In this document: in pieces, positions 25,683 through 37,096 of the stretch | Layout of the letters: each line of letters starts with the position of its first letter | Numbering within the stretch: position 1 is the first letter of the stretch | Origin: Bacillus sp. ISL-45 | GTDB taxonomy: Bacteria > Bacillota > Bacilli > Bacillales > Cytobacillaceae | Direction: 5' to 3' | Assembly: GCF_018613195.1 (NCBI RefSeq) | Contig: NZ_JAGGQQ010000019.1 | Span: 283,637 to 347,636, forward strand | DNA length: 64,000 nucleotides | Position numbers and translations under genes: made by a program | The notes under the pieces: model-generated | The model's input: the letters and a program-made list of their open reading frames with translations, nothing else | Told to the model about the DNA's origin: nothing | Databases searched by the model: none

Positions 25683-25708
25683 AAAAAAACCTCTGGTTTC
25701 CCAGAGGC
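25683..25708 (-). terminator. Terminator of the UMF1 MFS gene
   Basis: CCTCTGG-TTTC-CCAGAGG; on the minus strand it is followed by seven T residues. Confidence 0.82.
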
Positions 25709-25714
25709 TGTTGA

Positions 25715-26989
25715 TTAGGCAATTTCAGGTGCTTGAGGCTGTTGTTCTGGTTCGGGCACAAAGGCCAGAATGATCATCCCAATGACAAAAAGGATGACGA
25801 GGCTGAACACTCCCATGCTCGAATTGCCAGTAAGCTGTGCTGTCAGCCCGACCATCAGCGGCCCCATGATGGAAGCGAACTTTCCGAAGATGTTATAGAA
25901 TCCGAAAAATTCATTGGCATTCGCTTTTGGCACCAATTTAGCAAAATATGATCGGCTTAAAGCCTGGATACCGCCCTGGGACGTGGCAACAAGCATTGCC
26001 AGGATCCAGAAATCCGTCGTTGTTTCCAGGAAGTAAGCGTAGATACATACAAAGATATAAACCGTAATCCCTACGTAAAGCATCTTTTTGCCGGTAAAAC
26101 GCTCGGATAGTTTTCCGAATAAGATGGCGAACGGCCAGGCGACTACCTGGGTAGCAAAAAGGATGATTAATAGATTGGTAGAGCTGATGCCTAGATCGGT
26201 TCCATAAGCTGTAGACATTGTGATGATTGTTCCGACCCCGTCAATGTAAAAGAAGTAAGCTAACAAGAATAAAAATAATGACCTGTACTTGCGAATTTCC
26301 TTAAAAGTTTTTCCTAAACGCCTAAAGCTTTGAAGCACTAATTGCGGCTCGCGTTCGATGTAATGCTTTTGATGTACATTTTTAAACATGGGGATGGAGA
26401 AAAGTCCCCACCAAAGTGCGGTAATAATGAAAGCTGTTTGGCTGGCTAGGGTCATTGAAATCGGCAGGACCTTTGTCTGGGCTAAAATAATGATTGCGAT
26501 ACTTATAATAAAAGGTATCGTACTCCCGATGTAACCCATCCCATATCCACGCGCTGAAACTCTGTCCATCCTTTCATCCTGTGTCACATCGACGATGAAG
26601 GCATCGTAGAAGACGTTGGAACCTGTCGATCCGAGCACGGCAAGGGTGTAGACGACAAGCAGCATCAGCCAGTTTCCGCTTGGCACGAAGGCAAGACCTG
26701 CTGTAAAGGTGATTCCTAACGTGAAGAATATAGTGAAAAAACGTTTTTTCATCCCTTGATAGTCAGCAATTGTTCCGAGGATTGGCCCGATCAATGCCAG
26801 AATGAAGGTGGCAATGGCAATTGTGTAACCCAGATAGGCGGTCGAATTTGACAGGCTCACACCAGCCTCGGTAGCTGAAGCTTTATAAAAGAGCGGGAAT
26901 ACAGCCGTCGAAATGATAATCGAATAAGCCGAGCTGGCCCAGTCATAACGAATCCAGCTGCTCTCTTCCTTCGTAAAACCCTTCATCAT
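25715..26989 (-). CDS. MFS transporter, UMF1 / Atg22-like family
   Basis: 424 residues, about twelve membrane segments. The N-terminal block RYDWASSAYSIIISTAVFPL and the FYDAFIVDV block are typical of UMF1 proteins, relatives of the vacuolar Atg22 effluxer of yeast. Likely export of amino acids or other small molecules. GGGGGC precedes the ATG. Confidence 0.88.
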   Translation of the reverse strand: MMKGFTKEESSWIRYDWASSAYSIIISTAVFPLFYKASATEAGVSLSNSTAYLGYTIAIATFILALIGPILGTIADYQGMKKRFFTIFFTLGITFTAGLAFVPSGNWLMLLVVYTLAVLGSTGSNVFYDAFIVDVTQDERMDRVSARGYGMGYIGSTIPFIISIAIIILAQTKVLPISMTLASQTAFIITALWWGLFSIPMFKNVHQKHYIEREPQLVLQSFRRLGKTFKEIRKYRSLFLFLLAYFFYIDGVGTIITMSTAYGTDLGISSTNLLIILFATQVVAWPFAILFGKLSERFTGKKMLYVGITVYIFVCIYAYFLETTTDFWILAMLVATSQGGIQALSRSYFAKLVPKANANEFFGFYNIFGKFASIMGPLMVGLTAQLTGNSSMGVFSLVILFVIGMIILAFVPEPEQQPQAPEIA

Positions 26990-27238
26990 TTTGCCCCCAA
27001 TCAGAATATATTTTTTCAGGTAAATTGATTAATACCGGCCCAACCCGTACTAAAATTGTTGCGACCCTTAGCAAATTAGCAAAAACCCAATAATAAAACC
27101 GTTGCAACCAGAAATAATTTCTTCTCAACCGTCAGTAAAACTGTCTCTCCCGGAAATAAAACCTTCCTAACGGAAAAAATCTAATTCAACTGGTAATATA
27201 CTTCTATTCAACTCCTCAAAAGACCTTCTTTCCTAGTG

Positions 27239-28546
27239 CTAAATATCCAAAATCCCTTCGATAATGGACCCATCTGTATCACCCAGGTCGAGTCCGAGCA
27301 GGCGGGCAAAAGTCGGGCCTTCGTCTGTGAGGTGCATTGATTTGACTGAAATCCCTGGGCGAATACCTTTTCCAGCAGCGAAGAAAACGGTATGATAACC
27401 CTGTTTCTCAGGAGAATATCCATGGCAGGCAAAGGTGTACTTTTTCGACCTGGCATCCTGTTCGGTCACATCCTCGATGTAATCACCGTCAATAGCCTCG
27501 CTAAAATAAAATCCTCTGGCAGCTTCAAGCATCCTGAAGGCAGAGCCATCAGCTCCTTTTGCGTTTGCCTCAACACTCGTGATGGCTGCTTCTATTCCAT
27601 TGCCAGCATCCTGTAAAAGTTCTGCCAAAATATCCGTTACTGCGTTTTTGGAAGCATCATCGTTCTGATCTTTTACATATACATAGGCCGAGCCGTCACA
27701 ACTCTTGCAATAGGCTTTCCAGTCGGTCACTTTACCTGAAGCATTGGTTTGGATAAGTCCTCGGTCTCTAAATAATACGTTCAATTTGACTACTTTAGAC
27801 TCATCAAGTGCACTGTGGTCCCCAAGTATGGCCACGGTGGAGTTTTCCGCTATTCCAGCCTCTTTGAGGGCATTCATAATACGGCCGAGTCTCTCATCAT
27901 GGCGGTGAAGGGCGGCCATAGCTTCTTCTGATGAAAAACCGTAGATATGACGCTGGTAATCGAGATCGACAAAATGGATCAGCATCAGGGCCGGCTTCCT
28001 CGTTTTGATTGTTTCAACAGTTGCTTCCAGAACGAAATCATCAAGCTCAGGCTGGCTCAGGCCATTTCTGATATGGCCGAATTTGGAGTTCATTTCTAGC
28101 TGGTAACGAGGACTTCCATTGGAAAGAGACACAGGAATCTGATGATGCCATGGACGGTTGGCGAAAATCTCAGGCATGTTGTAGTCAATATCCGCTTTTG
28201 CCGTTACTGGCCATAATAATGCTGCTGTTTTCATGCCCGCCTTTTTCGCCTCATCATAAAGGGTTGTCCCCTTTACATGACGCCGGTGCCAGTACCAGTC
28301 AGGTGATATTTTGCCAGGCTGGATGAATGTATTGTTGACAATACCGTGCCGATTCGGGAAGTTCCCGGTCACGATCGTCGCATGGCATGGGTAGGTTACA
28401 GAAGGGTAAATGGTTTCCACTTGTGTACAGAAAGAACTATTTTCAATAAATGCCTTAAAATTTGGCAGTTCTCTTAGCAAAGGGACATCATGCTCAGAGA
28501 GACAGTCAAAAGAAATGACGATTAAGTGGTCTGTCAGTTTTGTCAT
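27239..28546 (-). CDS. Alkaline phosphatase-superfamily nucleotide pyrophosphatase/phosphodiesterase
   Basis: 435 residues without a signal peptide. Metal and nucleophile motifs of the family: VISFDCLSEHD (Asp), ETIYPSVTYPCHATIVTGNF (Thr nucleophile in PSVTYPCHAT), HFVDLDYQRHIYG (Asp/His), AILGDHSA (Asp-His) and CHGYSPEKQGYH (His). Predicted cytosolic hydrolysis of phosphodiester or phosphonate bonds. ATG 28546 is chosen because TTTTGGAGG is just upstream; the longer frame begins inside that site. Confidence 0.9.
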   Translation of the reverse strand: MTKLTDHLIVISFDCLSEHDVPLLRELPNFKAFIENSSFCTQVETIYPSVTYPCHATIVTGNFPNRHGIVNNTFIQPGKISPDWYWHRRHVKGTTLYDEAKKAGMKTAALLWPVTAKADIDYNMPEIFANRPWHHQIPVSLSNGSPRYQLEMNSKFGHIRNGLSQPELDDFVLEATVETIKTRKPALMLIHFVDLDYQRHIYGFSSEEAMAALHRHDERLGRIMNALKEAGIAENSTVAILGDHSALDESKVVKLNVLFRDRGLIQTNASGKVTDWKAYCKSCDGSAYVYVKDQNDDASKNAVTDILAELLQDAGNGIEAAITSVEANAKGADGSAFRMLEAARGFYFSEAIDGDYIEDVTEQDARSKKYTFACHGYSPEKQGYHTVFFAAGKGIRPGISVKSMHLTDEGPTFARLLGLDLGDTDGSIIEGILDI

Positions 28547-28687
28547 GTCAGCCTCCAAAAGGTTTATATACTAAATATAGCAGAATAATTTGGGAAAAAT
28601 AATCAGGTTTGCCATTTTTCGATGGAAGGAATTACTGATCTATTCCAGAAGTAATTAAGTATCCAAGATAACTGGAGGAAGATGAGG

Positions 28688-29230
28688 ATGGAATTAATCG
28701 ACAAAGCCTTGCAAATTGCTTCTTTGGCACATGAGGGGCAATATCGCAAAAATACAAAAATACCCTATATTGCTCACCCGGCAGCAGTGGGCATGATTTT
28801 ACAAAAAGCAGGATACCGCGATGAAATGGTAGCCGCTGGTGTTTTGCATGACACGGTAGAAGATACGGATTTAACTTTGGCGGATATTGAACGTGATTTT
28901 GGAAAGGCAGTCGCCAAGATCGTTGAAGGTTGCTCAGAGCCCGACAAGTCTTTATCCTGGGAAGAACGGAAGGAGCAAACTATTGAATATTTAAGAACTG
29001 CACCTGAAGAAATCAGGATTGTCGCCTGTGCGGATAAATTGCATAATGTCAGGTCCATCCGCCAGGACATTGAACATTCCGGCGAAGAAGTATGGACCAG
29101 GTTCAAACGTGGGAAAGAGCAACAGGAATGGTATTATAAAAATGTGCTGAAAAGCCTTGGTTATACCTCAAAGTTTGCTCTGTTGGCAGAACTTGAAAAG
29201 GAAATAAACCTTTTATTTTTACGCGTATGA
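28688..29230 (+). CDS. HD-domain hydrolase, MESH1/SpoT-like
   Basis: 180 residues resembling the (p)ppGpp hydrolase half of RelA/SpoT: ALQIASLAHEGQYRKNTKIP, IAHPAAVG (His), GVLHDTVEDTD (HD-x4-ED motif) and CADKLHNVRSI. The full set of metal ligands (H, HD, D) is present, so hydrolysis of (p)ppGpp or another nucleotide is likely. ATG 28688 is 9 bases past GGAGG; ATG 28682 is possible. Confidence 0.88.
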   Translation: MELIDKALQIASLAHEGQYRKNTKIPYIAHPAAVGMILQKAGYRDEMVAAGVLHDTVEDTDLTLADIERDFGKAVAKIVEGCSEPDKSLSWEERKEQTIEYLRTAPEEIRIVACADKLHNVRSIRQDIEHSGEEVWTRFKRGKEQQEWYYKNVLKSLGYTSKFALLAELEKEINLLFLRV

Positions 29231-29293
29231 TGCTTGCTAACAGAGTACGCTGGATTTGTCAGGGGCAAAAACAAGACGTCAGGAGTGTGAATC

Positions 29294-30075
29294 ATGGAGA
29301 CAACCCTCATTTATAAAGACGGTTCTTCCAATAAATTTTGGAATATAAATGTGGCAGGAAAGAGTTATACAATTACGTACGGTAAAATAGGAACTGTAGG
29401 TGCTGTTAAAGTAAAAAGTTTTCATTCAGAGGAAGCCTGCCAACAAGAAGCTGAGAAAATGATAAAATCTAAAATGAGAAAAGGGTACATTCCGGCCAAT
29501 GCAGTCGATCAAGTCATGAAGGATGGCTCAATGTCTGATCCCGTTTTCTGGGAACTTATTCAGACTGCAAAACATAAAGGTGAAGACGCTGAGGAACAGA
29601 TTGAATGGCTGGTAAACCATCTTGCAAAGAAGCCAGTTAAGGACATTGTGATGTTCGATTACATTTTCAATCAGAACTATCAGAAGTCATATACCTCTGA
29701 CTTGTGGGCAGCAGCCTATATCATTATGGGAGGGGCATCGGATGATTCCTTTGATTATTTTAGAGCCTGGCTGCTATTCCAGGGCAAAGAGGCTTACGAA
29801 ACAGTCATAAATAATCTGAAAAAATCATACCCCATCTTGAAGAAGAAGAGGATGTCCCCCAATTAGAGGACTTGTTGAGTGCCGCAAGTATTGCGTATGA
29901 AAAGAAGACAGGCTTGGACTACGATGAATATTATGATCTATATGAAAAACTGACTGGAGATAATACCATTCCTCCTGATATGGAATTCGACTGGGATGAG
30001 GATGATGAAGAAGGTTTGAAAAAGAAGTTTCCTGCCTTATGGGATAGGTATGGAGATAATCCAATAGAGTATTAA
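29294..30075 (+). pseudogene. WGR + DUF4240 protein gene with one-base frameshift
   Basis: From ATG 29294 (site GGAGTG) the product starts with a WGR domain (FWNINVAGKSYTITYGKIGT, residues 14-33) and a DUF4240 domain (SDPVFWELIQTAKHKGED). Around 29822-29830 the frame meets a run of six A and then stops at 29866. In the other frame the protein goes on as IIPHLEEEEDVPQLEDLLSA, then ASIAYEKKTGLDYDEYYDLY and to a stop at 30075, ending NPIEY, as expected of DUF4240. One more A in the run (six to seven) restores a 260-residue protein. True mutation or sequencing indel. Confidence 0.8.
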
Positions 30076-30095
30076 TATTTAAAGGGGGACTGGTT

Positions 30096-30470
30096 TTGAA
30101 TTCACCAATTTACAATAAAGTTAACAATGTTTTTATCCACGTGAGCAACCTGGGAAAATCTGCTGAATGGTATTCAAACCTTCTGGGGATACCATTTAAT
30201 CCGGAAAAGGTGGAATCACCAGTTTATAATATTCCTGTTACATCAGAAACAGGATTAACCCTCGATGATCACACCTTCGACCCTGGCTTTGAACTGAAGC
30301 CTTCTAATCATGTTCTATTTAATTTCCTTGCAGAAGATGTTGATGAAGCCTATACCTTTCTAAAATCTAATGGTATATCAATTACTAAAGAAATTGAGAG
30401 AATCGGCGATTTTGCCTATTTCAATTTCAAAGATCCTGATGGCAATGTATTGATGATTTGTAACTGCTAA
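30096..30470 (+). CDS. VOC-family protein
   Basis: 124 residues with VOC pattern: VNNVFIHVSNLGKSAEWYSN, LDDHTFD, HVLFNF, and the C-terminal FKDPDGNVLMICNC. The start is TTG 30096, with AAAGGGGG 7 bases upstream. Substrate unknown. Closely follows the WGR/DUF4240 gene. Confidence 0.85.
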   Translation: MNSPIYNKVNNVFIHVSNLGKSAEWYSNLLGIPFNPEKVESPVYNIPVTSETGLTLDDHTFDPGFELKPSNHVLFNFLAEDVDEAYTFLKSNGISITKEIERIGDFAYFNFKDPDGNVLMICNC

Positions 30471-30606
30471 TCTGTATTACTGGCCAAAAAGTTTGGACTT
30501 CAACGAGAGAGTAACGGATTATTTTCCTATAAAAGTTTATAATTTCCGAGGATTATCTGTATCAATCCTGGGTAAAGAAAGGTAATCCTAACAAGGGGTG
30601 ATAAAG

Positions 30607-30825
30607 ATGAAGACGAAAGAAAAAATGTCAAAAGAAGAGCTATTTAAGCAAATCCAGAATAGTGATGGCAACTTAAGAATTTCGTCGGTGTCCTCAACTG
30701 AAGAAGGGGAAGAAGTAATCGCCCTGGCTAAACACCTTGAACTTGAAGGCAAAATCGTATTATTGGAATACTGTTTGGATATGAAGCCACTGGCTGTAAC
30801 CCTGAAAACCAAAAATCCTGATTAA
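30607..30825 (+). CDS. Hypothetical protein, 72 aa
   Basis: Small soluble protein (MKTKEKMSKEELFKQIQNSD..., KTKNPD at the end). Start at 30607 is 9 bases past AAGGGG. Family not recognised. Followed by a strong terminator. Confidence 0.7.
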   Translation: MKTKEKMSKEELFKQIQNSDGNLRISSVSSTEEGEEVIALAKHLELEGKIVLLEYCLDMKPLAVTLKTKNPD

Positions 30826-30839
30826 GAATATAAATTCAT

Positions 30840-30874
30840 AAGGCGACCCACTTTAAAAGTGGTTCGCCTTTTTT
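30840..30874 (+). terminator. Terminator after the 72-aa gene
   Basis: AAGGCGACCCACTTT / AAAGTGGTTCGCCTT followed by TTTT; could also serve the convergent small gene. Confidence 0.85.
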
Positions 30875-30903
30875 GATGGTATATTACTTTCACTTCTCAT
30901 AAA

Positions 30904-31119
30904 TTATTTTTTCTTTTTACCTGGATCGGCCGCCGCTCCTGGTTTCGCTTTGGCTTCCAAAGTGACCTGCACATGGTATGTTTTCTCATCGACCGCCATT
31001 ACACTCGCAACTTTTCCTTTACGACCCTTTAGTTTGAGGTTTTCACCAACCTCGGGCACGCGCTGTAACAATTGATTCAGCACCTCATTTTTGTGATCAT
31101 AAAAGTGGACAACGAACAT
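30904..31119 (-). CDS. Hypothetical small basic protein, 71 aa
   Basis: Starts MFVVHFYDHKNEVLNQLLQR and ends with a Lys-rich tail (PGAAADPGKKKK). The middle (GENLKLKGRKGKVASVMAVD) looks like an SH3-type small beta barrel, suggesting nucleic-acid binding; this is inference. AAAAAGGTG precedes the ATG. Confidence 0.7.
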   Translation of the reverse strand: MFVVHFYDHKNEVLNQLLQRVPEVGENLKLKGRKGKVASVMAVDEKTYHVQVTLEAKAKPGAAADPGKKKK

Positions 31120-32883
<1,764 letters not shown>

Positions 32884-32893
32884 GAGGCTTTTG

Positions 32894-32927
32894 AAGAGCT
32901 ACCGGCTAGGGCGGCAGCTCTTTTTTA
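32894..32927 (+). terminator. Terminator after the GH1 gene
   Basis: AAGAGCTACCG / CGGCAGCTCTT with TTTTT tail. Confidence 0.82.
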
Positions 32928-33169
32928 TTGAAAAAAATACTTTAACAATAAAAGGGAAATTGAGGATTTTGTCGAATATTACCCTGTTATAAACTTATCA
33001 ATAGAGGAGAATCGTCGAAAAAAAGGTAAATCACGTAAATGTTATTACATTGGCTGTGATCGCTAATAGAATTGCAGCATAGCACACCAGATTCTTCAAA
33101 TACTAGGTGTAAGTCTGGATGGAAACAAAGAATCTCTTTTGTTTGGAGAAAAATTAAGGAGGAATACTT

Positions 33170-33727
33170 ATGTTCTTATATAAAATCGATGAGCAGTTAT
33201 CATTGAAGCTTACCGAGGTATCAGATGCAGAACGACTCTTTGAACTCACCGAAAAAGCTCGGGATTACTTGAAAGAGTGGCTCCCCTGGCTTGATTTTAC
33301 AACGGACGTTGAAGATACGAGAGAATTTTTAAAAGGCACGATGAAAGGATACGCAGAAAATAAAAGCATGACGACCGTTATTTTATTCGAGGGAGAAATA
33401 GTCGGAACTGCAGGCTTTAACAGCATCAACTGGTCAAACAAAACTGCTTACATCGGATATTGGCTCGGTCCTGAATACCAGGGCAAAGGAATCATGACCA
33501 GGGTTGCTAGAGCATTGACTGATTATGCCTTTAATCACCTGAAATTGAACAAAGTGGAAATCAGAGCGGCAGAGGAAAATAAAAAGAGCAGAGGGATTCC
33601 TGAAAGATTGGGGTTTGTGGAAGAAGGCAGGATCAGGCAAGCCGAATGGTTATATGATCACTATGTAGATCATGTTGTTTTTGGCATTTTGGCAGAAGAG
33701 TGGGCCGAGATTAAATCCAGGTCTTAA
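33170..33727 (+). CDS. RimL-type GNAT acetyltransferase
   Basis: 185 residues like ribosomal-protein-serine acetyltransferases (YdaF/RimL group): LPWLDFTTDVEDTREFL, then AYIGYWLGPEYQGKGIMTRV (acetyl-CoA binding), and EENKKSRGIPERLGFVEEG. Transfers an acetyl group to a protein N-terminus or a small molecule. AAGGAGGAATACTT precedes the ATG. First of three GNAT genes in a row. Confidence 0.9.
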   Translation: MFLYKIDEQLSLKLTEVSDAERLFELTEKARDYLKEWLPWLDFTTDVEDTREFLKGTMKGYAENKSMTTVILFEGEIVGTAGFNSINWSNKTAYIGYWLGPEYQGKGIMTRVARALTDYAFNHLKLNKVEIRAAEENKKSRGIPERLGFVEEGRIRQAEWLYDHYVDHVVFGILAEEWAEIKSRS

Positions 33728-33740
33728 GTGGGGGGGGAAC

Positions 33741-34316
33741 ATGCTATTTCAAAACGGCAGTTTAATAGTACGCATGTTAAAAGAACAAGACAAACACCTA
33801 TTAGCAAATTGGCTTTCTACTCCTGAGGTTCTTGAATACTATGAAGGAAGAGATAATCCTTTCGATTTAGATAAAGTCGTAAAGGTTTTTTACGCTTCGG
33901 AAGACGATGAAGTTAAATGCATAGTTGAGTATGAAGGTATAGCAATTGGCTTCATACAATATTATGAATTGGATGAGGACACTAAGAAAAAGTATGGTTA
34001 TGAGACGGGAAGAATTTTTGGAACTGACCAGTTTATCGGTGAAATTGACTATTGGAATAAGGGAATTGGCACTTTACTGGTTTCTTCCATGATAGAATTT
34101 CTTTTAAACCAGATGAAAGCCGACAAAATAGTGATGGATCCTCAAGTGTGGAATGTGCGAGCAATAAAATGTTATGAAAAGTGCGGCTTCAAAAAAGTTA
34201 AACTTCTGCCTGATCACGAATTTCATGAAGGGGAGCTGCGTGATTGTTGGTTGATTGAAAAAAACCAAATATCTAATGGATCGGGACCTTCTAAAATAAA
34301 AACTTATGACTGGTGA
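33741..34316 (+). CDS. GNAT acetyltransferase, AAC(6')-like
   Basis: 191 residues. VLEYYEGRDNPFDLDKV, IDYWNKGIGTLLVSSMIEFL and DPQVWNVRAIKCYEKCGFKK resemble the aminoglycoside 6'-acetyltransferase branch of GNATs; chromosomal relatives in Bacillus are common and do not always give resistance. ATG 33741 follows a GGGGGGG ribosome site. Its stop overlaps the start of the next GNAT-like gene. Confidence 0.83.
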   Translation: MLFQNGSLIVRMLKEQDKHLLANWLSTPEVLEYYEGRDNPFDLDKVVKVFYASEDDEVKCIVEYEGIAIGFIQYYELDEDTKKKYGYETGRIFGTDQFIGEIDYWNKGIGTLLVSSMIEFLLNQMKADKIVMDPQVWNVRAIKCYEKCGFKKVKLLPDHEFHEGELRDCWLIEKNQISNGSGPSKIKTYDW

Positions 34317-35254
34317 TGCATGACATGATGGCTATGAAAGAATATTTGATTAAGCACAATAAATCCCCTGATATGGATTTCCTAAAAGGTTTTTTATCAA
34401 AATGGGCTGGAAATGATGCATTCACTCAAAACCAAATTCTAAGAGGAGTTAAAAGCAAGAATAATTATTATACATATGAGGCTTATGAGGAAGGAACGTT
34501 AGTCGGAATACTAACATCTTGGACATCAGAATTTCACCCATATTGTACATACTTCTCTGTGGTCTCAAATCCTTTCTTGGATAATAAAGTAGAAGCTTTA
34601 TTACTACAGTCATTATATAAGACATCGGGAATAAGGTTTCCACTGCAAACATTAATTTGGGAGACTTCATATCGGCTTAAGACCTTCTATGAAGACAATG
34701 AATTTGACGAAATCAGAAGAACCTATATGCCTGTGCTAACAAGCTCGAAAATTGAAATTAACCAGGTTTTTCCGGATATTGCGGCACATAACCTTACTAT
34801 AAAAGATCTTTATAGTATTAAAGATAATGAGCTACTAAAACTAAAGCTAATAAGCCTTGTTAAGGAGAACTACAGCCGGGTTCACGCTAAGAATCCTGTT
34901 GGAGAACACGATTTAGTTGAATGGGAAAAGTTAATTTTTAACGAAGGAACCAATCTAAAGGGCAGTTATATTGCTTTAAAGGACAATGAACTGGTCGCTT
35001 ATTCGTTACTACATTCTTCAGAAACACCTAATATGTTTGAATTCGGATGGAGAGGCACAAGGAATTACACGGATGTCAGAGTTATGTTAATGCTGACAGC
35101 GCTTCAAGTGAATTTCGCAGCAGAAAATGATGTAGATTTTATCGAAGCAGAAATAGATTCTACAGATCATTTTGCCAAAGAGATGTTAAAGTTCTTTCCT
35201 TTTTCTTCAGCCCCGGCGTTATTGACTTTTCAAAAGAGGGAAATCGCTGAATGA
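34316..35254 (+). CDS. Hypothetical protein with two GNAT-like halves
   Basis: About 312 residues. Two weak GNAT-like halves: first EAYEEGTLVGILTSWTSEFH to WETSYRLKTFYEDNEFDE, second GSYIALKDNELVAYSLLHSS to the C-terminus. The start is unclear (GTG 34313, ATG 34316, 34325, 34328 or 34337); the ATG at 34316 overlaps the previous stop and suggests coupling. No acetyl-CoA motif is sharp, so a binding role is possible. Confidence 0.7.
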   Translation: MHDMMAMKEYLIKHNKSPDMDFLKGFLSKWAGNDAFTQNQILRGVKSKNNYYTYEAYEEGTLVGILTSWTSEFHPYCTYFSVVSNPFLDNKVEALLLQSLYKTSGIRFPLQTLIWETSYRLKTFYEDNEFDEIRRTYMPVLTSSKIEINQVFPDIAAHNLTIKDLYSIKDNELLKLKLISLVKENYSRVHAKNPVGEHDLVEWEKLIFNEGTNLKGSYIALKDNELVAYSLLHSSETPNMFEFGWRGTRNYTDVRVMLMLTALQVNFAAENDVDFIEAEIDSTDHFAKEMLKFFPFSSAPALLTFQKREIAE

Positions 35255-35339
35255 TTTATTTGAAGTGGGCCATTTTTGATTCAGAGTATTATATGACCAG
35301 GTTACAGTAAGACCAATAAATGTCCATAAATGTTTCTAT

Positions 35340-35372
35340 TAAATGCTCAGGCAAGGTGCTTGAGCATTTTTA
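35340..35372. terminator. Bidirectional terminator between convergent genes
   Basis: AAATGCTCA / TGAGCATTT with GCA/GTGC inner pairs and TTTTT on the plus side, between the GNAT-like and SDR genes. Confidence 0.78.
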
Positions 35373-35382
35373 AAGCTGCCCT

Positions 35383-36165
35383 TTATAAAAGCGATTCCGC
35401 TCCATCTATATAGACTTCTGTCCCGGTAATATGCGAAGACAGGTCGGAAGCGAGAAAGAAGACGAGGTCTGCTACCTGTTCTGGCTTTCCGGCGTGTTCC
35501 TCCAATGGTTGATTGCCCTCCGGATATTCAACTGGGATTTTAATTTTTTCGAGATCATCCTCTTGCGGGAAGGTGTTTTTGCCTATGTTGGTTTCGATTG
35601 CGCCCGGGCAGATGATATTGACCCGGATTTTGAACTGGGATAGCTCGAGTGCCGCCATTTTTCCGAATCCTGTCTGCCCGATTTTCGAAGTACTGTAGGC
35701 AGACATACCGAAATTCTTATAGATCCTGTTTCCGTTAATAGAACTCGTGATAATGACGCTGCCGCCATGCTTTTTCATATGGGGGATCGCATATTTTACG
35801 GTAAGAAAGGTTCCCTTGAGGTTCGTGTTGATCGTTTCGTCCCAATCCTCTGGAGCCAGGTCTTCAATTGGCGCAATGACTCCATTGATGCCTGCGTTGG
35901 CAAAGACAATATCTACTTTCCCCCAGGTATCCACAACCTTTTGATAGCTTCTTTCCATTTCTTCTGGGTTTGCAATATCACATTCAACGATTTGCGCGTT
36001 CCCGCCAGCCTCTTCAATTGACTCCTTAACGTCCCTGGCGTTTTCTTCCTTCACATCAATCAACGCTACTTTTGCACCCTCCTTGGCCAGTTTAATCGCT
36101 GCTGCTTTTCCAATTCCGGAGCTTGCACCTGTTATAAAAGCGACCTTCCCATCTAATTGGCTCAT
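35383..36165 (-). CDS. SDR-family NAD(P)-dependent oxidoreductase
   Basis: 260 residues, classical short-chain dehydrogenase: cofactor motif TGASSGIGKAAA, NAG in VFANAGINGV, catalytic Ser in IITSSING, Tyr-x3-Lys in SAYSTSKIG, and C-terminal HITGTEVYIDGAESLL. The Asp in ALIDVKEEN favours NAD over NADP. Substrate unknown. ATG 36165 has AAGGAGGCAGCAAT before it; the frame extends further without a ribosome site. Confidence 0.93.
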   Translation of the reverse strand: MSQLDGKVAFITGASSGIGKAAAIKLAKEGAKVALIDVKEENARDVKESIEEAGGNAQIVECDIANPEEMERSYQKVVDTWGKVDIVFANAGINGVIAPIEDLAPEDWDETINTNLKGTFLTVKYAIPHMKKHGGSVIITSSINGNRIYKNFGMSAYSTSKIGQTGFGKMAALELSQFKIRVNIICPGAIETNIGKNTFPQEDDLEKIKIPVEYPEGNQPLEEHAGKPEQVADLVFFLASDLSSHITGTEVYIDGAESLL

Positions 36166-36388
36166 TATTGCTGCCTCCTTCTTGGTGATGCGGATATTTT
36201 TAACTATGCCCCATTTATTGAAAAATAAAACTGTGGGAGCTATCAAACTAGCATTCTATGAAACTTTTTCCAAACAAGTACGTATTAAATACTATGCCTC
36301 CTTAATCCATGGAGGATTTTTTTTCACAAGGATATGTCGAATGAAAGGGTTATTTGTAATTTTATTGGTGCAGGAGGTTGGAACATAA

Positions 36389-37096
36389 ATGGACAAGCAG
36401 GAAAAAATCATTAATAAGATTGATGAACTATTGACTGAATTAAAGACGGGGAGAGAGGAAAGGTCGGCCTCTCTGGGGGCACATTCAGTGAGACCAACAA
36501 AGCTTAGTATATTTAGCAGGAGTCTAATTATTTTACTCTTCATAGCTTCAGTTTTAGGTGCTGGATTATGGTATGTTTCGGGAAACACGGGGAAGGCAGA
36601 GTCGACTGTATTCATTGAACAAGTTCACGGATTGGCAACATTGGCCACGGCAGAGGCACATGTGAAGGTCATCCTTGAGCAGGAGGATAATGAGTTATTC
36701 GGGGAGAAAATCCACTTTAATATACCTGGGACAAAGCGTGAAATGCTTTTGATCGTTCCAGCAACCGTGACCGCGGGTGTTGATTTGCAGGGAATCGATC
36801 AAGATGACTTAAAAGTAGATGAAGAGAAAAAGGTAGTAGAGATTGTACTGCCTCAGGCAAAATTCATACAAGAGCCATCAGTAAAGATGGACGAGGTCAG
36901 GACCTTTTCGGATGAAGGAATTTTCCGTGGGAAAATAGAGTGGGATCAAGGATTCAATTTGGCAGCAATAGCCCAGGAAGAAATTAAGCAAGAAGCAATA
37001 GATGCAGGAATTTTACAAAAAGCTGATAAAAATGCTGAAACCGTATTAAAGGAGTTTTTTGGACATTTGGGATACAAGGTCACTATAAATAGATGA
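36389..37096 (+). CDS. DUF4230 membrane-anchored protein
   Basis: 235 residues: cytosolic N-terminus, one membrane segment (about 46-65, SRSLIILLFIASVLGAGLWY) and an extracellular domain with GLATLATAEAHVKVILEQED and the C-terminal helix LKEFFGHLGYKVTI typical of DUF4230. Function unknown. AGGAGGTTGGAACATAA precedes the ATG. Confidence 0.82.
   Translation: MDKQEKIINKIDELLTELKTGREERSASLGAHSVRPTKLSIFSRSLIILLFIASVLGAGLWYVSGNTGKAESTVFIEQVHGLATLATAEAHVKVILEQEDNELFGEKIHFNIPGTKREMLLIVPATVTAGVDLQGIDQDDLKVDEEKKVVEIVLPQAKFIQEPSVKMDEVRTFSDEGIFRGKIEWDQGFNLAAIAQEEIKQEAIDAGILQKADKNAETVLKEFFGHLGYKVTINR

Noticed and set aside
27030..27175. Degenerate TAAAAYYGTTGC-like repeats with 41-43 bp spacing
   Set aside because: Matches are short and imperfect; period differs from 52; too weak to claim.
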